Below are positions 1 to 7,463 of a stretch of 64,000 nt of DNA, piece after piece (position 1 is the stretch's first letter; each line of letters begins with the position of its first letter). The notes under the pieces were generated by a model that was not told the DNA's origin, made no database searches, and was given only the letters and a program-made list of their open reading frames with translations. The translations under genes and the position numbers were made by a program. The DNA is taken from NCBI RefSeq assembly GCF_003751945.1, contig NZ_RJKL01000001.1:62001-126000 (forward strand). The letters are read 5' to 3'. The DNA is from Couchioplanes caeruleus. Lineage in GTDB: Bacteria; Actinomycetota; Actinomycetes; Mycobacteriales; Micromonosporaceae.

Positions 1-1
1 C

Positions 2-478
2 TCGATCGAGGCGGTCGCGGCGCGGGCGGGGGTGGGCAAGGCGACGATCTACCGCCGCTGGCCCAACAAGGAGGCGCTGCTCATCGACGCGGTGGCCCGG
101 ATGAAGGGCCCGCTGCCGGCCCTGACCGGCGAGTCGGTCCGTGAGGACCTGATCATGCTGGTGGCCTCGGCCCGCAACGCGCGCATGGAACGGTACGGCC
201 GGGTGACCGCCTGCCTCGTGCCGGAGATGGTCAAGAGCCCGGAGATGCACGCGGTCTTCCAGGCCGTGATCGAGCCCCGCCGCGCGGTCATGCGCGAGGT
301 GCTGCGCCGCGGCGTCGAGAGCGGCGAACTCCGCCCCGACCTCGACGTGGAGCTGACTCTGCTGATGCTCGTCGGCCCGACGATCGCGCAGAACATGCTG
401 AACTGGAACCCCGCTATCCCGATCGAAGGGTACGCGGAAGCGCTCGTCGACGCCGTCCTGCGCGGCGCCGCCGCCTGA
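2..478 (+). CDS. TetR-family transcriptional regulator, 5' end outside the window
   Basis: The first visible residues (S-I-E-A-V-A-A-R-A-G-V-G-K-A-T-I-Y-R-R-W) are the second half of a TetR helix-turn-helix; the recognition helix ends in the family pattern YRRWPNKEALL. The remaining ~130 residues are a helical ligand-binding domain of the TetR_C_11 type, including a GPTIAQNMLNW stretch near the C-terminus. The frame is open from base 2, so the true start lies before the window and only about 20-30 N-terminal residues are missing. It should be a one-component repressor, often of an efflux pump or oxidoreductase encoded nearby, but its target would be to the left and cannot be seen. The stop at 476-478 is followed by a 430-base gap, so it ends its transcription unit. 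Confidence 0.85.
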   Translation, partial: SIEAVAARAGVGKATIYRRWPNKEALLIDAVARMKGPLPALTGESVREDLIMLVASARNARMERYGRVTACLVPEMVKSPEMHAVFQAVIEPRRAVMREVLRRGVESGELRPDLDVELTLLMLVGPTIAQNMLNWNPAIPIEGYAEALVDAVLRGAAA

Positions 479-909
479 GGGCCGCACATTGGCTGGGCTT
501 AATGGCACTCGACCGGCGTTGCGCCGTCCGGCTGAGTAACTGAGAAATTCCTGAGAGTATCGCCCCAGCCTTTCCCGGGACTAATCTGTGAGACCGGGGT
601 CGTCCGGCATCACTCACAGCGACGGAAAACGCATCGGCGACCGCGGGCCGGCGCCGATGCGAGCATCCCTCACGGCCGGCGTCCCCGCAGAGGGCCTGTA
701 CGCCACGTGAGTCGAGGGCGGTGACCGCGCCGGCGGTGGCGCGGCGCGCGTACCCACCCACGAGTCGGCTAAACCTACTGGTCAGAACTTTCTGCGACAT
801 TCGAGCTGCGATATGCAGACTGCGATACCCGCGGCGCTGCTGAGCTAGGCTGGACGCACGGCGATGACCCGCGGACACGTGTCCTTACAGAGAGTAGCGG
901 GATAATGAC
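479..909. other. Intergenic region upstream of the XRE regulator
   Basis: There is no convincing gene here. The first 130 bases are less GC-rich than the genes around them. The octamer CTGCGATA occurs twice around 803-828. A perfect 12-bp palindrome, listed separately, lies just before the next start codon. I could not fix a -35/-10 pair with confidence. Confidence 0.5.
873..884. promoter_or_regulatory. Palindrome GGACACGTGTCC, candidate operator of the XRE regulator
   Basis: A perfect 12-bp palindrome with a CACGTG core lies 25 bases before the ATG of the XRE/DUF5753 gene. The second XRE/DUF5753 gene of this window also has a CACGTG-centred palindrome before its start (20410-20425). Autoregulation through this site is an inference. 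Confidence 0.4.
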
Positions 910-1815
910 ATGGGTATAGGAGAGCGGCGCAGATCCGCATTGGAGCGCAAACGCCTCGTCCGCAAACTGTTCGAAATTCGGCAGAAAATCGGCTACACCC
1001 AGGCGCAGGTCGCCGGAAAGCTGCGGTGGTCGCAGTCGAAGGTGCACCGGATAGAAAGCGGCGAGAACAGCATTTCGTACACGGACCTTCTCGCCTTACT
1101 CAAGATCTACGGCATTCGCGAGAACGAGTTAGTGGAGGAACTGACGGAAATGGCCGAACTGGCCCGGCAACGCAGCCTCCCGGAGATCAGCGACATCCAC
1201 TCGAAGGATTTCCGGGACTATCTCGAGGCCGAAATCACGGCGGACACCGTACGGGAGTTCGAAAATTCGTACATCCCGGGTCTGCTGCAGACGCCGGCGT
1301 ACGCGAATGCCGTTCTGCGGACCCTGCTGCAGATCTCCTCGCTCGCCGACGACGAGCGCGACACGGCCCTCGACCGTATCCGCCGCATGGTCGATCTGCG
1401 TGCCCTGCGGCAGCAGATCTTCAACGACGGCGGCATCACGAAGGCGTCGTTCGTGCTGGACGAGGCATCCGTGCGCCGCGTGGTCGGCGCGGAGTCCGGT
1501 GACGCCGGCGTCATGCGCGCCCAGATCGAGCACCTCAAGAAGATGAGCCGGCACCCGCGCGTGGACCTGCGGGTGGTGCCGTTCGGTGCGGGCAGCCACG
1601 TGGGGATGAGCGGGCCTTTCGTCATCCTGGACTTCCCCGATCCGGACGACTTCCCGCTGCTCTACCTCGAGAACGCGGCGGGCGAGTTCCTGACCAAGCA
1701 CGACCAGCGGCAGGTACGGCGCTTCGCCGCGAACTTCGAGAGTCTGCAGGCCTGTGCGCTGCAGGGCGCGGAGCTGGACGAGCTGCTCGACGACGTGGTG
1801 GCCGCCATCGGCTGA
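910..1815 (+). CDS. XRE-family regulator with DUF5753
   Basis: This 301-residue DNA-binding protein has an N-terminal XRE helix-turn-helix at about residues 17-75 (IGYTQAQVAGKLRWSQSKVHRIESG). A DUF5753 domain covers about residues 100-295 and carries the family signatures YIPGLLQTPAYA and VDLRVVPFGAGSHVGM. The ATG at 910 follows a purine-rich stretch. In actinobacteria such proteins (BldB/AbaA-orf type systems) usually act with a small DUF397 partner. A DUF397 gene does lie 1.1 kb downstream, but two small ORFs of other types come first, 62 bases after this stop and on the same strand. Its regulon is unknown. The GGACACGTGTCC palindrome upstream is the best candidate for autoregulation. Confidence 0.85.
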   Translation: MGIGERRRSALERKRLVRKLFEIRQKIGYTQAQVAGKLRWSQSKVHRIESGENSISYTDLLALLKIYGIRENELVEELTEMAELARQRSLPEISDIHSKDFRDYLEAEITADTVREFENSYIPGLLQTPAYANAVLRTLLQISSLADDERDTALDRIRRMVDLRALRQQIFNDGGITKASFVLDEASVRRVVGAESGDAGVMRAQIEHLKKMSRHPRVDLRVVPFGAGSHVGMSGPFVILDFPDPDDFPLLYLENAAGEFLTKHDQRQVRRFAANFESLQACALQGAELDELLDDVVAAIG

Positions 1816-1877
1816 CCGGTCCCGGCCGGCGCTCACCGGCGCGGGACACCAGGGTGGACTGACGGGAGGAAACGCGG

Positions 1878-2018
1878 ATGACCTGGACGACCATCGGCAC
1901 GGCTTCCTGCATGCTGCGGTCCGCGGCGCCTCCGTCGTCCCCTGTCGACTCGGTGAACGCCGGCTTCGGCTCACGTCCGCCGGTGCGCAACCGCGAACCG
2001 GTGGCCGACGGTGGCTGA
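1878..2018 (+). CDS. Small ORF (46 aa) coupled to the next membrane protein
   Basis: ATG 1878 is preceded by a good ribosome binding site (GGGAGGA, 1864-1870) and opens a 46-codon frame beginning MTWTTIGTASCMLRSAAPP. Its TGA (2016-2018) overlaps the GTG start of the following gene at 2011, an 8-base overlap typical of translational coupling. I recognise no domain: it is Ser/Pro/Arg-rich without a membrane segment. It could be a real small protein in the XRE operon or a leader peptide that times translation of the next gene. The strong Shine-Dalgarno is the main support. Confidence 0.45.
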   Translation: MTWTTIGTASCMLRSAAPPSSPVDSVNAGFGSRPPVRNREPVADGG

Positions 2019-2310
2019 GACGGACCGGGAGCTCGGCTTCCGCAAACCCGCCCCGCGCCTCGGCGGCGCGCCGGCGTCCGCCCGGACGCCCGGCGGTTTC
2101 GTCGGCCTGTTGCACGGGGTGCTGACCAACGCCCGCATGCTGGTGCACGCCCTGGCGTTGATCTACCCGTTCATCCTGCTGGTGGCGGCGCTGTCCGGCT
2201 CACCGCAGATCCTGGCCGCGATGGCGACCTCGATGGTGACGCTCTTCGTGTGGGCGCTGCGGCGCGCACGCCGGGAAGACGTCAACTGTCGCGACGATGA
2301 AGGAGATTAG
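2011..2310 (+). CDS. Small membrane protein, unknown function
   Basis: This 99-residue protein starts at GTG 2011, inside the end of the preceding small ORF. A polar, Pro/Arg-rich N-terminus of ~40 residues precedes two hydrophobic stretches at about residues 47-64 (LVHALALIYPFILLVAAL) and 68-86 (ILAAMATSMVTLFVWAL), followed by an RRARR cluster: a membrane hairpin with a positive tail. It is probably expressed with the XRE regulator. Its last 29 bases overlap the 3' end of the convergent small gene at 2282-2530, which also encodes a two-helix membrane protein. I recognise no family. Confidence 0.55.
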   Translation: MAETDRELGFRKPAPRLGGAPASARTPGGFVGLLHGVLTNARMLVHALALIYPFILLVAALSGSPQILAAMATSMVTLFVWALRRARREDVNCRDDEGD

Positions 2311-2530
2311 CGATCCGTTGCCAGCGCGACAGGATGGGATCACACACCATCCCCGCGGCGACGCTCACCAGCGCGGCAATGACGGCGAGGGCGATCATCC
2401 TCGCCGTCGCGGCGCTGAACAGCGCTGATCCCAATCCCTGACCGAGCCCGATGGCGGCGGTCCCCGCACAGGTGCCGTAGACGGCGAGCCGGACGGGCGA
2501 CGCCGGGTCGTCCTTCGGCCGCTGTTGCAT
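2282..2530 (-). CDS. Small two-helix membrane protein
   Basis: The start at 2530 is chosen because the complement reads GGAAGGAG six bases before the ATG, an excellent ribosome binding site; longer upstream extensions lack one. The 82-residue product begins MQQRPKDDPASPVRLAVYG and has two hydrophobic segments at about residues 17-38 and 43-62, rich in Gly and Ala, before a basic tail (RWQRIANLLHRRDS). No domain is recognised. It converges on, and overlaps by 29 bases, the neighbouring small membrane protein gene, so the two transcripts would be antisense at their ends. Confidence 0.55.
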   Translation of the reverse strand: MQQRPKDDPASPVRLAVYGTCAGTAAIGLGQGLGSALFSAATARMIALAVIAALVSVAAGMVCDPILSRWQRIANLLHRRDS

Positions 2531-2771
2531 GCGTGGCTCCTTCCGTCGAACGGGCGTCCGCCCGTGGGTAGAGCTACTACGCACCAGCCACCTCATCGCA
2601 CCAAAGACCGCGCGCGGCGATCTGTCCTCCTGACGACCTGGATCGTATAAGAAGCACCAGGCCAGTACGTCATTTTGCGTCCCTACGGCGTACCCCGATC
2701 GGGGACGTTCATTTCTCGTTCTTGAACCGTCCTCATCAGACTAGCCGTGCCATCGAAAGGAATCTACACTC

Positions 2772-2855
2772 TTGCCTGCCAGATACTTGACCGTCGGCGA
2801 TCCGATTTATCTGCTACGCCGGGCCGCCGATCTCCGCGGGAACACAGATCGCTGA
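2772..2855 (+). CDS. Possible 27-aa peptide upstream of the DUF397 gene
   Basis: TTG 2772, with AAAGGA at 2756-2761, opens a 27-codon frame (LPARYLTVGDPIYLLRRAAD...). It ends 45 bases before the DUF397 gene on the same strand. The surrounding 2597-2900 region is AT-richer than the window average and must hold the DUF397 promoter. The peptide resembles nothing I know; spacing and start codon are weak, so this could be untranslated leader. Confidence 0.2.
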   Translation: MPARYLTVGDPIYLLRRAADLRGNTDR

Positions 2856-2900
2856 CCGGCGCGTGCGCAAGAACGGCCGGCCGCCAATAGGGGAGGCACG

Positions 2901-3101
2901 TTGGGCGATAAGCCGTCGACGCAGGCCGGGTGGCGGAAAAGTTCCCGCTGCGGTGAGGGTAACTGCGTAGAAGTGTCCACCTCCGAATTCACAGTGCGGA
3001 TACGAGATGGTAAGGATCCGTACGGTCCGATCTTGGAGTTCGATCCACTGGAGTGGTTCCGGTTCCTTTCCGCGATCAAGGCGGAGGCGTTCGGACCTTG
3101 A
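2901..3101 (+). CDS. DUF397 domain protein
   Basis: This is a 66-residue protein made almost entirely of the DUF397 domain: WRKSSRCGEGNCVEV near the N-terminus, then VRIRDGKDPYGPILEFDPLEWFRFL. TTG 2901 is chosen as start because GGGAGG lies five bases upstream. Members of this actinobacteria-specific family are small partners or antagonists of XRE/DUF5753 regulators and affect development and antibiotic production in Streptomyces. Here the nearest XRE/DUF5753 gene is at 910-1815, separated by two other small genes, so partnership is plausible but not proven by direct adjacency. Confidence 0.88.
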   Translation: MGDKPSTQAGWRKSSRCGEGNCVEVSTSEFTVRIRDGKDPYGPILEFDPLEWFRFLSAIKAEAFGP

Positions 3102-4020
3102 TGACGTCCGGTCCGCTTCGGTCGTTCGGTCCTCTCTGGCCTCTCCGGTCGTTCCGGTCGTGACGAGGTCCGGTTCTTGATGGCCGTCCGGACCGTGATC
3201 GCGGTCGGTCCTTGATGGCCGTTCGACTCTGAATACGGACGCATACCCGGGATCGGATGAGAGGCGCACCCCGATCGGGTGACTGCCACGGGTCTTCGGC
3301 GGACACGGGTCCTCGGCGGAGCGGCGGGCCCGAGGGACGTCGACGGCGTCGTTGCCGCGACGGGCCTCGGCTCGTGGGTGAGGTCCTCTCGGATGCCGGG
3401 ATCCGCCCGGGTACAGGTGACGGTCGGGTGCCTACGCTGCCGGTGGTGCGCGGTCTGTCTTCGGGCCGTGGTCCGTCTCCGGCCGTGGTCCGCCGTGGTC
3501 CGGGCCGTGGTCCGGGCCGTGGTCCAGGCCCGGGGCCGCGGTCGACCGGCGAGCGGCGGACTCGCGGTGTGGTCGGCCGGGTTCCTGGCTTGCCACGATG
3601 CAGGGATCGGCGCCGGTGTCTTTCCGCCTTTCGCGTCGTGGACGCGGGCATGCGGGTCGGTTCCCGCGCCGGGCCAGGCATCGCCCGGCGGATGAACGGG
3701 CATCTTCTTCGGATGGTGGGTGTCGGAGAATGCGGGGGAGAAGATGAGCAACTGGATCACCGAAGGATCCCTCTTTTCGGATCTTGCTATGTTGCCGCAG
3801 CTCGTGCCGCGGATACCAAGAAATGTGAGGCTGTCCCGGCGGGTGGACCCGGCACTGGACGCACGAGACGGCCACGGCTCGCGTCTCGGTGTCCACGGGC
3901 GGCGGGGAGCCGGCTCGGGACGGCCACGGGTCGTCCCCGCCGCGTCCCCGGGTCGCCGGTGGACGGGACGAGACGCACCTGTGGTCGCTGCGAGACGCGG
4001 GTCGGAAGCGTTGCCCGGTC
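3102..4020. other. Gene-poor region with GC-skewed simple sequence
   Basis: Several open frames cross this 0.9-kb stretch but none has a recognisable domain, and the composition (repeated GGTCCG, CCGTGG and CTTGATGGCCGT motifs) explains them. The best candidate for a real start is ATG 3744, with GGGGGAG upstream and opening MSNWITEGSLFSDLAMLPQL. Its frame degenerates into Arg/Gly-rich sequence and overlaps the next gene's start at 4021, so I do not call it as a gene. Confidence 0.4.
3464..3535 (+). repeat. Degenerate 12-bp tandem repeat (GCCGTGGTCCGG)
   Basis: About five copies of a 12-bp unit GCCGTGGTCCGG occur in succession, with small insertions between the first ones. The array lies in the gene-poor stretch between the DUF397 gene and the XRE-TPR gene. 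No function is apparent; slippage expansion is the simple explanation. Confidence 0.7.
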
Positions 4021-5058
4021 ATGAGAGACGATGAGTTCCTGCGCAGGCTGGGCGACGAACTGCCGCGCAGGCTGCGGGAGGCGGACACCGTCGTCGCCCT
4101 GGCGGGTGTGCTCGACTGGGTCCGGCAACGACGCGGACGCACGCAACGGCAGGTCGCCGATCGGGCGCAGGGCACCAGCGGGCTGTCGCGCAGCAGCGTC
4201 AACAACCTGCTGGCGGGACGCAAACCGATCCCCGGCCCGGCCGTACTCCTGCCGCTGGCCCGATTCTGCGGCGTCCCCGACGACCTCATGGACGACGTCG
4301 GTGCGGCCTGGGACCGCATCGGCGCGACCGAGCCGGCGCCGTCCGTCGCGGGCGACCGCCACGTGGTGCCCGAGCCTCGGATGGCACACGACGACCAGGC
4401 CGATGCGGTCCGGGCAGAACGGAGACGGCACCTCGCCACCCTGCGCGTCATGGCGGACATCGCGGGCAAGCTGACCGAGGAGAGCGCCCTGCCGATCGCT
4501 CGGGCGCTCTACGAGCACGTCCTGGCCACCCGCCGCGAACTGCTCGGCGAACGGAACGCGGAAACCCTCAACGCCGCCCACAACCTGGGCGTCGTCCTCG
4601 GCCAGCTCGAAGACTTCTCCACGGCGCGCCGCGTCCTGGAGGCGACGTACCAGGCCCGCCGCGACACCCTGGGCGAAGGCCACCCCTCCACCCTGTCGTC
4701 CATGGAGTCGCTCGCCACGGCCCACTCCGAACTGGGCGAACACGACGCCGCCCGCCGCCTGTTGACCACCTGCCTCGAACACCGCCGCCGTACCCTCACC
4801 GAGAGCGCAAGCAGCGAACGCGTCCAGGCGCTGGCCCGCTACGACACCACGGCCGGCAAGCTGCTTGTGGTCCTGCACCAGCTCGACGACCGGCAGGCGA
4901 TCGAGCGCATGCAGGCGTCTCTGGTGTCCATGGACGATTTTCCGGAGGAGGACACCGGCCGCCAGCTCGCCGACCCGCCGGGACACCGCCCGGGCAGCCG
5001 AACGTCGCCGGCCCGCGACCGCCGAGGCGGCCGCAACCGGAACCATCCGCCGAGCTGA
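4021..5058 (+). CDS. XRE-type regulator with tetratricopeptide repeats
   Basis: This 345-residue protein has an N-terminal helix-turn-helix at about residues 25-85 (RGRTQRQVADRAQ... SRSSVNNLLAGRKPIPGPAVLLPLARFCGV) and, after a linker, TPR-like helices at about 150-265. The repeats ALYEHVLATRRELLGERNAE and VLEATYQARRDTLGEGHPS are typical TPR_10/TPR_12 units with the G-E-x-H/N-x-x-T turn. ATG 4021 is preferred over a GTG 132 bases upstream because the upstream part lacks domain-like sequence. Such fusions are often sensors in which a TPR pocket binds a peptide or small ligand. The C-terminal ~50 residues are Arg/Pro-rich and probably disordered. Confidence 0.75.
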   Translation: MRDDEFLRRLGDELPRRLREADTVVALAGVLDWVRQRRGRTQRQVADRAQGTSGLSRSSVNNLLAGRKPIPGPAVLLPLARFCGVPDDLMDDVGAAWDRIGATEPAPSVAGDRHVVPEPRMAHDDQADAVRAERRRHLATLRVMADIAGKLTEESALPIARALYEHVLATRRELLGERNAETLNAAHNLGVVLGQLEDFSTARRVLEATYQARRDTLGEGHPSTLSSMESLATAHSELGEHDAARRLLTTCLEHRRRTLTESASSERVQALARYDTTAGKLLVVLHQLDDRQAIERMQASLVSMDDFPEEDTGRQLADPPGHRPGSRTSPARDRRGGRNRNHPPS

Positions 5059-5079
5059 CGCGCACCCTGCGGCGAGCCC

Positions 5080-5325
5080 GGTGTCATGCGGCTTTGGCCT
5101 GGTGTCGTGCGGGCTGGTCCGGCGTTGTGTGGCTCCGGCCTGGTGTCGTGCGGGCTGTCCCGGCGTTGTGTGGCCCGGCCCTGGCCTGGCATTGCGTGGC
5201 CTGGCCTGGCGTCGTGCGGCCCCGGCCTGGCCTGGCGTGCCTGCGGCCCCGGCCTGGCTCGGTGTCCCTGCGGCCCCGGCCTGGCTCGGTGTCCCTGCGG
5301 CCCCGGCCTGGCGGCCGGCCGAGGC
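5080..5325 (-). repeat. Degenerate GGCCTGG-type tandem repeats between convergent genes
   Basis: Nearly the whole gap between the XRE-TPR gene and ligA is built of diverged units sharing GGCCTGG and GTCGTGCGG or TGCGGCCCC. The last three units (about 5243-5323) are almost identical 27-mers containing TGCGGCCCCGGCCTGG. The array begins right after one stop codon and ends at the other, so it occupies the shared 3' region. No spacers of constant length exist, so it is not a CRISPR array. Confidence 0.75.
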
Positions 5326-5331
5326 CCGCCG

Positions 5332-7440
5332 TTAGCCGAGGAGCCGGGCGAACTCGTCGGCCGGCATGATGCGGATGCCGAGCTGTTCGGCCTTCGCCGC
5401 TTTGCTGCCGGCGCCGTCGCCCACCACCACGAGGTCGGTGCGCGCGGAGACCGAGCCGGACGACTTGCCGCCGAGGCGTTCCACGGCCTCGTTGCCTTCG
5501 TTGCGGGTGAGGCCGGGCACCGAACCCGTCACCACCACCGTCATAGGGGTGCCGTCCTCCTTCTGCAGTGGCAGGCGGGGCGTTTCCGCGGCCGGGGTGT
5601 CGGAGCCGTCCGAACTCGCCGGCGACCCGGGAAGCGTGCCGGGCACCAGCCCGGGAGGGAGACCCGGCTCGGTCATCGTGAGGCCGCGGGCGATCAGCTT
5701 GGCGATGACCGGGGCGAGGTCGGCGAGCTCCGCCGCGATCGTCGTGGCGCGTTCCGGGCCGACCCCGTCGACCTGCTGGAGGTCCTCGACGGTGGCCGCC
5801 TGAAGGGTCTGCATCGAGCCGAAGTGGCGGGCCAGGCGGCGGGACAGGGACCGGCCGGTCATGCGGACGCCGAGGCCGGTGAGCACCCGGGACAACGGCT
5901 GGGACTTCGAGGCCTGGATGTTGGCGACGAGCTTGGCCGCCGAGGTGCGGCCCAGCCGTTCGAGCTGGGCGAGGGCCTCGGGCTCGAGGTCGTACAGGTC
6001 GGCGGGGTCGGTGACCAGGCCGGTCCGGACCAGGGCGGCGATCACCTTGTCGCCGAGGCCCTCGATGTCCATGGAGTCGCGGGCCGCGAAGTACGCCAGG
6101 GACTCCCCGGCGCCGCAGGCCCGGCCCTGCACGCAGCGCCAGCGTTTCTGGGAGCGGTCGATCTCGCCGGCGCAGCGGGGACAGGTCGCAGGCGGGGTGA
6201 AGGCGACGGCGTCGTCCGGCCGGGCGTCGAGCAGGGCTCCGGTGATCTCGGGGATCACGTCGCCGGCCCGGCGGACGAAGACCGTGTCGCCCACCCGGAC
6301 GTCCCGGCGCACCAGGTCCTCGAAGTTGTGCAGGGTCGCCGAGGTGACCACCACCCCGCCGACCTGAACCGGCTCCAGCACGGCCACCGGGGTGACGAGG
6401 CCGGTGCGGCCGACCTGCACCTCGATGCCGATCAGCCGGCTGGTGCGGGTGTCCGCCGGGAACTTGTGGGCGATCGCCCAGCGGGGTGCCCGGCTGGAGA
6501 AGCCCGCCGCGTCGCGGTCGGCTGGATCGTCGGCCTTGATCACCGCACCGTCGATGTCGAAGCCGAGGGTGCCGCGGAGCGCGCCCAGCGCGGTGATCGC
6601 GTTCAGCACGTCGTCGATCGTCGCGCAGCGGGGCATTCCGGCGGGTGAACCGGCGGTGGTCGCCACACCCAGCTCGGCGATCGCGGCCATGGCGGCCGAA
6701 TGGAACAGGCCCTCGCCGCCGGGCAGATCGTGCACCGCATAGGCGAAGAAGGACAGCGGCGCCTCGTAGGCCCGGTCCTGGGCGCGCAGCGTGCCCGCGG
6801 CCGCGCTCCGCGGGTTGGCGAAGGCGGTGCCACCGTGGCCGGTGCGCAGCTCGTTGGCACGGACGAAGTCGGCGTCGGTCATGAAGACCTCGCCGCGGAC
6901 CTCCACCGTGACAGGCCTGGTCAGCTCGGCGGGCAGCCCCGCGACGAGCCGCGCGTTGACCGTCACGTCCTCGCCGGCCCGGCCGTCGCCGCGCGTGGCC
7001 ACCTGCACGAGCCTCCCGCCGGCATACCGGGCGGCGATCGCCATGCCGTCGATCTTCGGCTCGACGGTGTATCCGTTGACCGGCCGTCCGAGCAGCCGCT
7101 CCAGCCGGGTCGCCCAGACCGTGAGCTCCTCGGCGTCGAAGACGTTGTCCAGGCTCAGCATCGGTGTGCTGTGCGGCACGTCGCCGCCGGCGATCCCGGC
7201 GGCGACCGTGGTGGCGGGCGAGTCGGGAACCGCCCACTCGGGCCGGTCCCGCTCGGTGGCGGTGACCCGGGCGAGCAGGGCGTCGTAGGTGGCGTCGTCC
7301 ATCACGAGCTCGCTGCCGGCGTAGTACGCCTCCGCCGCCGATCGGATGCGGCCGATGGCGGCGGCGTACTCGTCGCGGGCGGCATGCGGCGCAGCATGTG
7401 CGGCGTCGACGACCGGAGCGACCTCGTGACTGGTGGACAT
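5332..7440 (-). CDS. ligA: NAD+-dependent DNA ligase, LigA2-like paralogue
   Basis: This 702-residue ligase seals nicks using NAD+. The adenylation domain (about 20-330) contains the nucleophile Lys129 in EPKIDGMAI. An OB-fold follows, then a four-Cys zinc finger (CPRC ... C-x5-C), helix-hairpin-helix repeats (QQVDGVGPERA) and a C-terminal BRCT domain (about 630-702). Length and domains are complete. The start has GGGGAAGG seven bases upstream. It forms an operon with the reductase gene ending 23 bases before it. The sequence around DVPHSTPMLSLDNVFDAEEL resembles, as I recall them, the second accessory ligase (LigA2) of streptomycetes more than the housekeeping enzyme, which usually lies near gat genes. 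So it may be a paralogue rather than the essential copy; that is inference. Confidence 0.93.
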   Translation of the reverse strand: MSTSHEVAPVVDAAHAAPHAARDEYAAAIGRIRSAAEAYYAGSELVMDDATYDALLARVTATERDRPEWAVPDSPATTVAAGIAGGDVPHSTPMLSLDNVFDAEELTVWATRLERLLGRPVNGYTVEPKIDGMAIAARYAGGRLVQVATRGDGRAGEDVTVNARLVAGLPAELTRPVTVEVRGEVFMTDADFVRANELRTGHGGTAFANPRSAAAGTLRAQDRAYEAPLSFFAYAVHDLPGGEGLFHSAAMAAIAELGVATTAGSPAGMPRCATIDDVLNAITALGALRGTLGFDIDGAVIKADDPADRDAAGFSSRAPRWAIAHKFPADTRTSRLIGIEVQVGRTGLVTPVAVLEPVQVGGVVVTSATLHNFEDLVRRDVRVGDTVFVRRAGDVIPEITGALLDARPDDAVAFTPPATCPRCAGEIDRSQKRWRCVQGRACGAGESLAYFAARDSMDIEGLGDKVIAALVRTGLVTDPADLYDLEPEALAQLERLGRTSAAKLVANIQASKSQPLSRVLTGLGVRMTGRSLSRRLARHFGSMQTLQAATVEDLQQVDGVGPERATTIAAELADLAPVIAKLIARGLTMTEPGLPPGLVPGTLPGSPASSDGSDTPAAETPRLPLQKEDGTPMTVVVTGSVPGLTRNEGNEAVERLGGKSSGSVSARTDLVVVGDGAGSKAAKAEQLGIRIMPADEFARLLG

Positions 7441-7463
7441 CTGGCACCTTCCCCTCGTGGTGC

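Noticed and set aside
3257..4024. A 255-codon frame before the XRE-TPR gene
   Set aside because: The composition is dominated by repeats of GGTCCG/CCGTGG; no domain and no ribosome binding site.
5220..5325. Possible CRISPR array
   Set aside because: The near-identical 27-mers are directly contiguous with no unique spacers, and no cas genes are present.
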